From contig NZ_FNJH01000002.1 in NCBI RefSeq assembly GCF_900103225.1, positions 344,345 through 408,344 on the forward strand: 64,000 nt of DNA. Reading direction: 5' to 3'. The notes under the pieces were generated by a model. That model was not told the origin of the DNA and searched no databases. It saw only the letters and a program-made list of their open reading frames with translations. The DNA comes from Pseudomonas congelans. Its GTDB lineage: Bacteria; Pseudomonadota; Gammaproteobacteria; Pseudomonadales; Pseudomonadaceae. Positions 57,314 through 64,000 of this stretch are shown here, in pieces. Position 1 is the first letter of the stretch. Each line of letters opens with the position of its first letter. Position numbers and translations under genes: made by a program.

Positions 57314-58096
57314 ATGACCATCACCCTCAAAACCCCGGAAGACATCGAAAAGATGCGCATCGCCGGTCGCCTGGCCGCCGATGTTCTGGAAATGATAGCG
57401 CCGCACGTCAAGCCCGGTGTGACCACAGAAGAGCTGGACCGCATCTGCCACGACTATATCGTCAACGAACAGAAGGCGATCCCGGCCCCGCTGAACTACA
57501 AGGGCTTTCCCAAGTCGATCTGCACCTCGATCAACCAGGTGGTCTGCCACGGCATCCCGAGCGACAAGAAGCTGAAGAACGGCGACTCGCTGAACATCGA
57601 CGTCACCGTCATAAAGGACGGCTACCATGGCGACACCAGCAGGATGTTCCATGTCGGCACCGTTCCGGTATGGGCCGAGCGCCTGTCCAAGGTGACCCAG
57701 GAATGCCTGTACAAAGCCATCGAAATCGTCAGACCCGGCACTCGCCTGGGCGATATCGGTGCCGTCATCCAGAAACACGCTGAAAAGAATGGCTTCTCAG
57801 TCGTTCGTGAGTTCTGCGGTCATGGCATCGGCAAGGTGTTTCATGAAGAGCCTCAGGTCATGCACTTTGGCGAGGCCGGAACCGGTATCGAGCTGCAGGA
57901 AGGCATGACTTTCACCATCGAACCGATGATCAACCAGGGTCGCCCTGAAACCAAGATCCTCGGCGATGGCTGGACGGCGATTACCAAGGACCGCAAGCTC
58001 TCGGCGCAATGGGAGCACACATTGCTGGTGACCGCCGACGGTTACGAAATCTTCACCCTGCGCAGCGACGACACTATTGCCCAAAAGGCTCCCTGA
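57314..58096 (+). CDS. map: Methionine aminopeptidase, type I
   Basis: The enzyme removes the N-terminal Met from nascent proteins. It has 260 residues: [20 protein letters not shown], the metal ligands in [39 protein letters not shown] and [13 protein letters not shown], with a final Glu in WEHTLLVT. It is plus-strand, divergent from rpsB, and 65 bases upstream of glnD. Confidence 0.98.
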   Translation: MTITLKTPEDIEKMRIAGRLAADVLEMIAPHVKPGVTTEELDRICHDYIVNEQKAIPAPLNYKGFPKSICTSINQVVCHGIPSDKKLKNGDSLNIDVTVIKDGYHGDTSRMFHVGTVPVWAERLSKVTQECLYKAIEIVRPGTRLGDIGAVIQKHAEKNGFSVVREFCGHGIGKVFHEEPQVMHFGEAGTGIELQEGMTFTIEPMINQGRPETKILGDGWTAITKDRKLSAQWEHTLLVTADGYEIFTLRSDDTIAQKAP

Positions 58097-58161
58097 CCCG
58101 AGACTGCCCGGCTGAACGCCCGCTCGTCACTTGCACAGCCCGACACGAGGAATACTGCTCA

Positions 58162-60858
58162 ATGCCGCAAGTAGATCCAGACTTGTTCGATCGTGGCCAG
58201 TTCCAGGCCGAACTGGCCTTGAAAGCCAGCCCCATCGCTGCCTTCAAGAAGGCCATACGCCGCGCGAGAGACGTCCTTGATGAGCGCTTCAGGTCGGGCC
58301 GCGACATTCGACGATTGATCGAGGACCGGGCATGGTTTGTCGATAACATCCTGCAAAAGGCCTGGGATCAGTTCGAGTGGAGCGAAGACGCCGACATCGC
58401 GCTGCTGGCAGTGGGTGGCTACGGCCGTGGCGAGCTGCACCCGTACTCGGACATCGATCTGCTGATCCTGCTGGACAGCGACGACCACGAAGTTTTTCGC
58501 GAACCCATCGAGCGGTTTCTGACGCTGCTGTGGGACATCGGCCTGGAGGTAGGACAAAGCGTACGTTCCGTCAACGAGTGCGCAGAGGAAGGCCGCGCCG
58601 ACCTGACCGTGATCACCAACCTGATGGAAAGTCGCACCATCGCCGGCCCCGAGCATCTGCGCCAGCGCATGCTGGAAGTCACCAGCACCGAGCACATGTG
58701 GCCGAGCAAGGAGTTCTTCCTCGCCAAGCATGCGGAACAGAAAAAACGCCACCACAAGTACAACGACACCGAATACAACCTGGAACCCAACGTCAAGGGG
58801 TCTCCGGGCGGCCTGCGCGATATTCAGACCATCCTCTGGGTCGCGCGACGCCAGTACGGCACGCTGAACCTGCATGCACTGGCAGGCGAAGGCTTCCTGC
58901 TGGGCAGCGAAAACGCCCTGCTCGCCTCCTCTCAGGAATTTTTGTGGAAAGTGCGTTATGCGCTGCACATGCTGGCCGGACGCTCCGAGGATCGGCTTCT
59001 GTTCGATTATCAGGTACGCATCGCCGGGTTGCTGGGCTATGAAGACAATGATGCCAAGCTGGCCATAGAACGCTTCATGCAGAAGTACTACCGAGTGGTC
59101 ATGAGCATCGCCGAACTCAGCGATCTGATCATCCAGCATTTCGAAGAGGTGATTCTTTCCGACGACAGCGGTACGGCACAGCCGATCAATTCACGCTTTC
59201 AACTGCACGACGGCTATATAGAAGCCACCCACCCCCACGTCTTCAAGCGCACGCCGTTTGCCATGATCGAAATCTTCGTGCTCATGGCCCAGCACCCAGA
59301 GATAAAGGGTGTGCGCGCCGACACCATTCGCCTGCTACGTGAACATCGGCACCTGATCAACGACGAGTTCCGCAACGATATTCGCAACACCAGCCTGTTC
59401 ATCGAGCTGTTCAAGTGCGAAATCGGCATTCATCGCAACCTGCGGCGGATGAACCGCTACGGCATTCTCGGCCTGTACTTGCCTGAGTTCGGCCATATCG
59501 TTGGCCAGATGCAGCATGACCTGTTCCACATCTATACCGTCGATGCGCACACGCTGAACCTGATCAAGCACCTGCGCAAGCTGCAGTACACCGAAGTGTC
59601 CGAGAAATTCCCGCTGGCCAGCAAGATCATGGGCCGTCTGCCGAAGCCGGAGCTGATCTACCTGGCCGGGCTTTATCACGACATCGGCAAGGGTCGTGGC
59701 GGTGACCACTCGGAGCTCGGCGCAATCGATGCGCAAGCGTTCGGTACGCGCCATCATCTGCCTGCGTGGGACACCCGGCTCATCGTCTGGCTGGTGAGCA
59801 ACCATCTGGTGATGTCGACCACCGCCCAGCGCAAGGATCTCTCCGACCCGCAGGTCATCCACGACTTTGCCCAGTTCGTTGGCGACGAAGTGCACCTGGA
59901 TTACCTGTATGTGCTAACCGTCGCCGACATCAACGCGACCAATCCGACGCTCTGGAACTCATGGCGCGCCAGCCTGTTGCGCCAGCTGTACACCGAGACC
60001 AAGCGGGCCTTGCGCCGCGGCCTGGAAAACCCGGTCGACCGCGAAGAACAGATCCGTCGCACACAGACTGCAGCGCTGGATATTCTGGTACGCAACGGCA
60101 CCGACCCTGATGACGTCGAGCAACTCTGGTCAGCGCTGGGCGACGATTACTTCCTGCGTCACACCGCCGGCGACGTGGCCTGGCACAGCGATGCGATTCT
60201 GCAGCAACCAGCCGACGGCGGCCCGCTGGTGCTGATCAAGGAGACCACGCAGCGTGAATTCGAGGGCGGTACGCAGATATTCATTTACGCCCCGGATCAG
60301 CATGATTTCTTCGCGGTTACGGTAGCGGCGATGGACCAACTGAACCTGAACATTCACGACGCGCGCATTATTACTTCCAGCAGCAAATTCACACTCGACA
60401 CCTATATCGTCCTCGACCATGAGGGCGGCTCGATCGGCAACAATCCGGAGCGCATTCAGGACATCCGCGAAGGCCTGACCGAAGCCCTGCGCAACCCGGA
60501 TGATTACCCGACAATCATCAAGCGCCGCGTGCCACGTCAGCTCAAGCACTTTGCCTTCGCACCGCAAGTCACCATCCACAATGACGCCCAGCGTCCAGTG
60601 ACGGTGCTCGAGTTGCTGGCACCGGATCGTCCCGGCCTGCTGGCACGCATCGGCAAGATCTTCCTGGAGTTCGACCTGTCCCTGCAGAACGCCAAGATTG
60701 CAACGCTGGGCGAACGCGTGGAAGACGTGTTCTTCATCACCGACGCCAACAATCACCCGCTGTCCGATCCGCAATTGTGTCGCCAGTTGCAGGATGCAAT
60801 CGTCAAGCAACTGAGCGTCAACTCAGAGCAAGGCAGCGATTTGCGGATCAGCATATGA
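58162..60858 (+). CDS. glnD: Bifunctional uridylyltransferase / uridylyl-removing enzyme GlnD
   Basis: GlnD is the sensor of nitrogen status that adds or removes UMP on PII proteins. It has 898 residues. The nucleotidyltransferase motif [15 protein letters not shown] has catalytic Asp97 and Asp99; the HD hydrolase motif [16 protein letters not shown] has His506-Asp507; two C-terminal ACT domains bind glutamine ([24 protein letters not shown] region near residue 810). The ATG at 58162 with GAGGAA upstream gives the family start MPQVDPDLF; a longer frame upstream overlaps map and is not supported. Confidence 0.97.
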   Translation: MPQVDPDLFDRGQFQAELALKASPIAAFKKAIRRARDVLDERFRSGRDIRRLIEDRAWFVDNILQKAWDQFEWSEDADIALLAVGGYGRGELHPYSDIDLLILLDSDDHEVFREPIERFLTLLWDIGLEVGQSVRSVNECAEEGRADLTVITNLMESRTIAGPEHLRQRMLEVTSTEHMWPSKEFFLAKHAEQKKRHHKYNDTEYNLEPNVKGSPGGLRDIQTILWVARRQYGTLNLHALAGEGFLLGSENALLASSQEFLWKVRYALHMLAGRSEDRLLFDYQVRIAGLLGYEDNDAKLAIERFMQKYYRVVMSIAELSDLIIQHFEEVILSDDSGTAQPINSRFQLHDGYIEATHPHVFKRTPFAMIEIFVLMAQHPEIKGVRADTIRLLREHRHLINDEFRNDIRNTSLFIELFKCEIGIHRNLRRMNRYGILGLYLPEFGHIVGQMQHDLFHIYTVDAHTLNLIKHLRKLQYTEVSEKFPLASKIMGRLPKPELIYLAGLYHDIGKGRGGDHSELGAIDAQAFGTRHHLPAWDTRLIVWLVSNHLVMSTTAQRKDLSDPQVIHDFAQFVGDEVHLDYLYVLTVADINATNPTLWNSWRASLLRQLYTETKRALRRGLENPVDREEQIRRTQTAALDILVRNGTDPDDVEQLWSALGDDYFLRHTAGDVAWHSDAILQQPADGGPLVLIKETTQREFEGGTQIFIYAPDQHDFFAVTVAAMDQLNLNIHDARIITSSSKFTLDTYIVLDHEGGSIGNNPERIQDIREGLTEALRNPDDYPTIIKRRVPRQLKHFAFAPQVTIHNDAQRPVTVLELLAPDRPGLLARIGKIFLEFDLSLQNAKIATLGERVEDVFFITDANNHPLSDPQLCRQLQDAIVKQLSVNSEQGSDLRISI

Positions 60859-60909
60859 ATACCCGGTCATACGAATCGACTCAACGCAGCTCATTGAGGA
60901 ACACGCTCC

Positions 60910-62103
60910 ATGAATAACGCCATGCAACTGCTTCAGCCTTACCCTTTCGAGAAGCTGCGCGCCTTGCTGGCCGGCGTAACGCCCAATCCGGAAAAGCGTC
61001 CGGTAGCGCTGTCGATTGGCGAACCGAAGCACCGCTCCCCCGATTTCGTCGCCAAGGCGCTGGCAGACAACCTCGATCAGATGGCGGTCTACCCGACCAC
61101 GCTGGGTATTCCGGCACTGCGCGAAGCCATCGCTGGCTGGTGCAGCCGTCGATTCGGCGTGCCACAGGGCTGGATCGATCCGGCGCGCAATGTATTACCG
61201 GTCAACGGCACCCGCGAAGCGCTATTCGCCTTCACCCAGACCGTGGTCAATCGCAGTGATGACGGCCTGGTGATCAGCCCGAATCCGTTTTACCAGATCT
61301 ATGAAGGCGCTGCGTTTCTGGCAGGAGCTCAGCCGCACTACCTGCCATGCCTGAGCGAGAAAGGTTTCAATCCCGACTTCGATGCCGTCAGCGCGGACAT
61401 CTGGAAGCGTTGCCAGATCCTCTTTCTGTGCTCGCCGGGCAACCCGACCGGGGCACTGATTCCGCTTGAAACCCTGAAAAAGCTCATCGCCCTGGCCGAC
61501 GAACATGACTTTGTCATTGCTGCCGACGAGTGCTACAGCGAACTGTACTTCGACGAGCAGACCCCGCCGCCGGGCCTGCTCAGCGCCTGCGTCGAACTGG
61601 GTCGCGAGGACTTCAAACGCTGCGTGGTCTTCCACAGCCTGTCCAAGCGCTCCAATCTGCCGGGCCTGCGCTCAGGCTTCGTGGCAGGTGACGCCGAGAT
61701 CCTCAAGGCCTTCCTGCTGTATCGCACCTATCACGGCTGCGCCATGCCGGTTCAAACTCAACTGGCCAGTATCGCCGCCTGGAATGATGAAGAGCACGTA
61801 CGCGCCAACCGTGATCTGTATCGGGAGAAGTTCGCTGCGGTGCTCGACATCCTGACCCCGGTGCTCGACGTTCAGCGCCCGGACGGCGGCTTTTACCTGT
61901 GGCCGAACGTCGGTACCGATGACGCTGCATTTTGCCGCGATCTGTTTGTCGATCAGCACGTCACCGCAGTACCGGGTTCGTACCTTTCCCGCGAAGTGGA
62001 CGGCGTCAACCCTGGCGCAGGCCGGGTACGTCTGGCGCTCGTGGCACCGCTGGCGGAATGCATCGAAGCGGCCGAACGTATCCGCGCATTCCTGAGCAAG
62101 TAA
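60910..62103 (+). CDS. dapC: Succinyldiaminopimelate transaminase DapC
   Basis: The PLP class I aminotransferase of lysine/peptidoglycan precursor synthesis has 397 residues. The PLP lysine is Lys246 in FHSLSKRSNLPGLRSGF; other landmarks are SPGNPTGALIPLETLKKLI and PNPFYQIYEGAAFLAGA. It is 51 bases after glnD, the usual glnD-dapC order, and a very strong GC hairpin follows it. Confidence 0.95.
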   Translation: MNNAMQLLQPYPFEKLRALLAGVTPNPEKRPVALSIGEPKHRSPDFVAKALADNLDQMAVYPTTLGIPALREAIAGWCSRRFGVPQGWIDPARNVLPVNGTREALFAFTQTVVNRSDDGLVISPNPFYQIYEGAAFLAGAQPHYLPCLSEKGFNPDFDAVSADIWKRCQILFLCSPGNPTGALIPLETLKKLIALADEHDFVIAADECYSELYFDEQTPPPGLLSACVELGREDFKRCVVFHSLSKRSNLPGLRSGFVAGDAEILKAFLLYRTYHGCAMPVQTQLASIAAWNDEEHVRANRDLYREKFAAVLDILTPVLDVQRPDGGFYLWPNVGTDDAAFCRDLFVDQHVTAVPGSYLSREVDGVNPGAGRVRLALVAPLAECIEAAERIRAFLSK

Positions 62104-62122
62104 AAGCGAAAACCAGAAACCG

Positions 62123-62149
62123 CCCCGCCGCATGCAATGTGCGGCGGGG
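62123..62149 (+). terminator. Very strong GC hairpin after dapC
   Basis: CCCCGCCGCA (62123-62132) pairs with TGCGGCGGGG (62140-62149) across a 7-base loop. No T-run follows, so it is a probable 3' end or rho-aided terminator. Confidence 0.6.
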
Positions 62150-62209
62150 TAAGTAATTAGTTACCACCTCCCGCCCACGGCGTGAACATACCCTCAACCT
62201 TCATTTTTC

Positions 62210-63085
62210 ATGCTTCCGGACACGAAGCGAACCACCATGAAGGCCAATCCCATGCCCACACCCGCTACTACCCAAGGCGTAAAACTGCCCGCATCCTGCT
62301 GCATGCGCAGCGCTGGAAATCACCAGGCTTCGTATGAAGCAGCGATTCGCGAGAACCCTGCCAACGCGGCAATCACCCCTGCTCACCAAGCGGAAACGGG
62401 CGACGACACCGGCCAGCCAAGGCACCTGGCGCGCCTGATGGTTTCGTTCAGCAAGTACTGGGCTCGCGGAAGAACCCTGAAAGTTCTGTTTCTGAATAAT
62501 CCTCCTGCCGTCCTCACCGCCCCCATCGTAGAAGCGGCACGCAAATGGCTGCCTCACATAAACCTGAAATTCGAGTTCGTGGCGGACGGCGCGAGCGATA
62601 TCCGAATCGACTTCAATGAACATCTGAACTGGAGCGCCATTGGCACCGACACCCTGCTGGCCGAGCCGCATGAATCGACCATGGAGTTCAACGTCAAAGA
62701 GTTGTACACGGCGGACCAGAAGCCCATGCCGGACCTGACGCGCATCGTGCTGCATGAATTCGGGCACGCGCTGGGAGCGGTTCACGAGCATCAGCATCCA
62801 CAGGCAAACATCCCCTGGAACGAACCGCTGGTGCGCTCACTGCTTTCGCAAACCGGGTTGAGTGACGAAGAGATCAATACCAATTTTTTCGACCGGTACG
62901 AGGCCGCCGACTTCCACCACTCGGCTTACGACCGGGATTCGGTCATGCATTTCGATATCCCCAACGACCTGACCCTCGGCGACTTCGAGATTATCAATGT
63001 GGGCAAGACGCTCAGCAGCAATGACATCGCCGTGATGAGCGCCATCTATGCAGACCGTGGCAACTCAAAATTTGAAAAACCCTGA
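62210..63085 (+). CDS. Astacin/matrixin-like zinc metalloprotease (metzincin), no signal peptide
   Basis: The ORF is up to 291 residues. The zinc motif HEFGHALGAVHEHQHP (first His about 182) fits the metzincin HExxHxxGxxH pattern and adds a Glu as in astacins. A Met-turn follows as SVMHFDIP at about residue 244, and SSNDIAVMSAIY near the C-terminus resembles the closing segment of astacins (SxxDixximxxlY). The N-terminal 70 residues are polar, rich in Ala/Thr/Asn, without a signal peptide or membrane segment. The start is uncertain: ATG at 62210, 62237 or 62252 (AAGG before the last). It looks accessory: neighbours are core genes and no partner gene is adjacent. Target and export route are unknown; no hrp box is present upstream. 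Confidence 0.8.
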   Translation: MLPDTKRTTMKANPMPTPATTQGVKLPASCCMRSAGNHQASYEAAIRENPANAAITPAHQAETGDDTGQPRHLARLMVSFSKYWARGRTLKVLFLNNPPAVLTAPIVEAARKWLPHINLKFEFVADGASDIRIDFNEHLNWSAIGTDTLLAEPHESTMEFNVKELYTADQKPMPDLTRIVLHEFGHALGAVHEHQHPQANIPWNEPLVRSLLSQTGLSDEEINTNFFDRYEAADFHHSAYDRDSVMHFDIPNDLTLGDFEIINVGKTLSSNDIAVMSAIYADRGNSKFEKP

Positions 63086-63179
63086 CAGGGCAGCCTGCGA
63101 ACACCTGCTGATCATGCTCCAGTCAACAGCGCGCCATTCGTTTCTAACGGGTGGCGTGTCCGCCGGAAAAGTTTGCTGA

Positions 63180-63410
63180 CTACTCCCGGGTTCGCAATTT
63201 TTCAGCCACCCAGCCGACTGCCCAACTTACCGGGTCATGAGACTGCATGGGCAGCAGCGGCTTTCCTTCCCGGGCAGCCAATCGCCCCTGAGCCTCGGCT
63301 TCACCGTGAATCCAGATGGTACTTTGCTTGAAACCCTCGGCACGTTGACGCTCCCTGTAATAACGTTGCCGGACAAGCGCTTCCTGACGCTTCTTTTCTT
63401 GCTCAGACAT
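63180..63410 (-). CDS. Small basic protein, possible antitoxin-like N-terminal helix pair
   Basis: The 76-residue protein starts SEQEKKRQEALVRQRYYRER and then has QRAEGFKQSTIWIHGEAEAQ, a pattern reminding me of the DUF3018/MazE-antitoxin-like motif (R-x-x-G-[LF]-[KR]-x-[ST]-x-W-[IV]), followed by a domain ending AVGWVAEKLRTRE. Frame and codon use look genuine, but the ribosome site is weak. No toxin gene is adjacent, so a toxin-antitoxin role is only a guess. It is transcribed opposite to the flanking genes. Confidence 0.55.
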   Translation of the reverse strand: MSEQEKKRQEALVRQRYYRERQRAEGFKQSTIWIHGEAEAQGRLAAREGKPLLPMQSHDPVSWAVGWVAEKLRTRE

Positions 63411-63517
63411 AACGCACCCAAACTTCAAATGAAGGGTAATAATTGCCCGCAGCGGCCAGCCACTCAAGCGTGGGCGGGTGAAGTTTTCTTAATGATGGTT
63501 AGCCTTATTATCTAGTT

Positions 63518-63560
63518 TCCGTTCAGTCACCGTACTGGCGCTGTCACAACACTGAACGGA
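63518..63560. promoter_or_regulatory. 10-bp perfect inverted repeat upstream of the ArsC-like gene
   Basis: TCCGTTCAGT (63518-63527) and ACTGAACGGA (63551-63560) are exact inverses with 23 bases between. A -10-like CATAAT follows at 63570-63575, so the right arm lies near the expected -35 region. It is a candidate operator or a promoter-proximal hairpin. Confidence 0.55.
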
Positions 63561-63642
63561 CTGACGTGGCATAATAGCCGGCTAAATTGCGAGGAGAGGA
63601 CGTGGGGAGTATCGAGCAATATCAGCCACCCCACCTTAAACA

Positions 63643-63990
63643 ATGACTTACACTCTGTTTGGCATCAAAGCCTGCGACACGATGAAAAAGGCTCGTACCT
63701 GGCTCGACGAGCATTCGGCGAGCTACGAATTTCACGACTACAAGACACAGGGTATCGACCGTGAGCACCTCGAGCAGTGGTGCAATGAACACGGATGGCA
63801 GGTTGTGCTGAACCGCGCAGGCACGACCTTTCGCAAGCTCGAAGACGGACAAAAGGCCGATCTCGACCAGGCGAAAGCCATAGAACTGATGCTCGCGCAG
63901 CCGTCCATGATCAAGCGTCCAGTGCTTGATCTGGGCGATAAAACCCTGATCGGCTTCAAGCCTGACCTGTATGCAGCGGCTTTACAGTAA
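63643..63990 (+). CDS. ArsC/Spx-family reductase-like protein (YffB type)
   Basis: The 115-residue thioredoxin-fold protein starts MTYTLFGIKACDTMKKARTW. A single N-terminal Cys lies in GIKACDTMKKA, where true thioredoxins have CxxC. SYEFHDYKTQGIDREHLEQW and RAGTTFRKLEDGQKADL follow, and a C-terminal PSMIKRPVLDLGDKTLIGFK completes the family pattern of YffB-like ArsC relatives. Arsenate reduction is not established for this subgroup; a glutathione-dependent thiol-reductase role is likely. It is monocistronic within the window. Confidence 0.9.
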   Translation: MTYTLFGIKACDTMKKARTWLDEHSASYEFHDYKTQGIDREHLEQWCNEHGWQVVLNRAGTTFRKLEDGQKADLDQAKAIELMLAQPSMIKRPVLDLGDKTLIGFKPDLYAAALQ

Positions 63991-64000
63991 GCCAGAGCGC

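Noticed and set aside
62104..62240. Search for a hrp box before the metalloprotease gene
   Set aside because: No GGAACC-N15/16-CCACNNA element is present, so HrpL control is not supported.

Overview
The window reads as a core chromosomal segment of a fluorescent pseudomonad, most likely of the Pseudomonas syringae group. Three things support this. Gene order follows the conserved Pseudomonas blocks mprF-acvB/kup/rimO and recA-mutS-fdxA-rsmZ-rpoS-nlpD-pcm-surE-truD-ispF through to glnD-dapC. The regulators are Pseudomonas types (FinR, ErdR, GfnR, RsmZ). Coding sequence is GC-rich with a strong third-position bias, which produces long spurious antisense frames. I saw no tRNA, rRNA, CRISPR array, insertion sequence or prophage. 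The species call is inference; no search was run.

Layout. 1-10.3 kb: the 3' part of mprF overlaps an acvB/virJ-type hydrolase gene; kup; a catalase-like heme protein; then rimO, a GNAT acetyltransferase, a pseudouridine-synthase-like protein with an altered active site, a DUF1456 protein and trmO. 10.3-16.2 kb: fpr and finR diverge, followed by dgkA, erdR, a DTW-domain tRNA-modification gene, a small secreted QSregVF-type protein and a LOG-family protein. 16.2-31 kb: the stress and DNA repair block recX-recA (with a LexA box), pncC, an unlisted 42-residue protein, mutS, fdxA, the regulatory RNA rsmZ, rpoS, nlpD, pcm, surE, truD and ispF, then formaldehyde detoxification (fghA-adhC with the divergent regulator gfnR). 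30.7-57 kb: a long minus-strand run of essential genes: ispD-ftsB-eno-kdsA-pyrG-tilS-accA-dnaE-rnhB-lpxB-lpxA-fabZ-lpxD-skp-bamA-rseP-dxr-cdsA-uppS-frr-pyrH-tsf-rpsB. 57.3-64 kb: plus-strand map-glnD-dapC, then an accessory pocket with an astacin-like metalloprotease, a small basic protein and an ArsC/Spx-like reductase.

The genes group by function. The minus-strand run combines isoprenoid precursors (ispD, ispF, dxr), undecaprenyl and CDP-diacylglycerol lipids (uppS, cdsA), lipid A (lpxA, lpxB, lpxD, fabZ), outer-membrane protein assembly (skp, bamA), envelope stress proteolysis (rseP), CTP/UMP supply (pyrG, pyrH) and translation (rpsB, tsf, frr). The stationary-phase part joins GacA-controlled RsmZ to RpoS.

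No wholly new multi-gene system is evident. The points most worth a second look are: the RsuA-like protein whose catalytic Asp is Gln; the catalase-like protein with no recognisable proximal Tyr; the leaderless metzincin protease; rsmZ with its GacA site; the 42-residue conserved-looking ORF upstream of mutS; and several RNA hairpins placed at gene starts (rpoS leader, ispF, bamA, rpsB).
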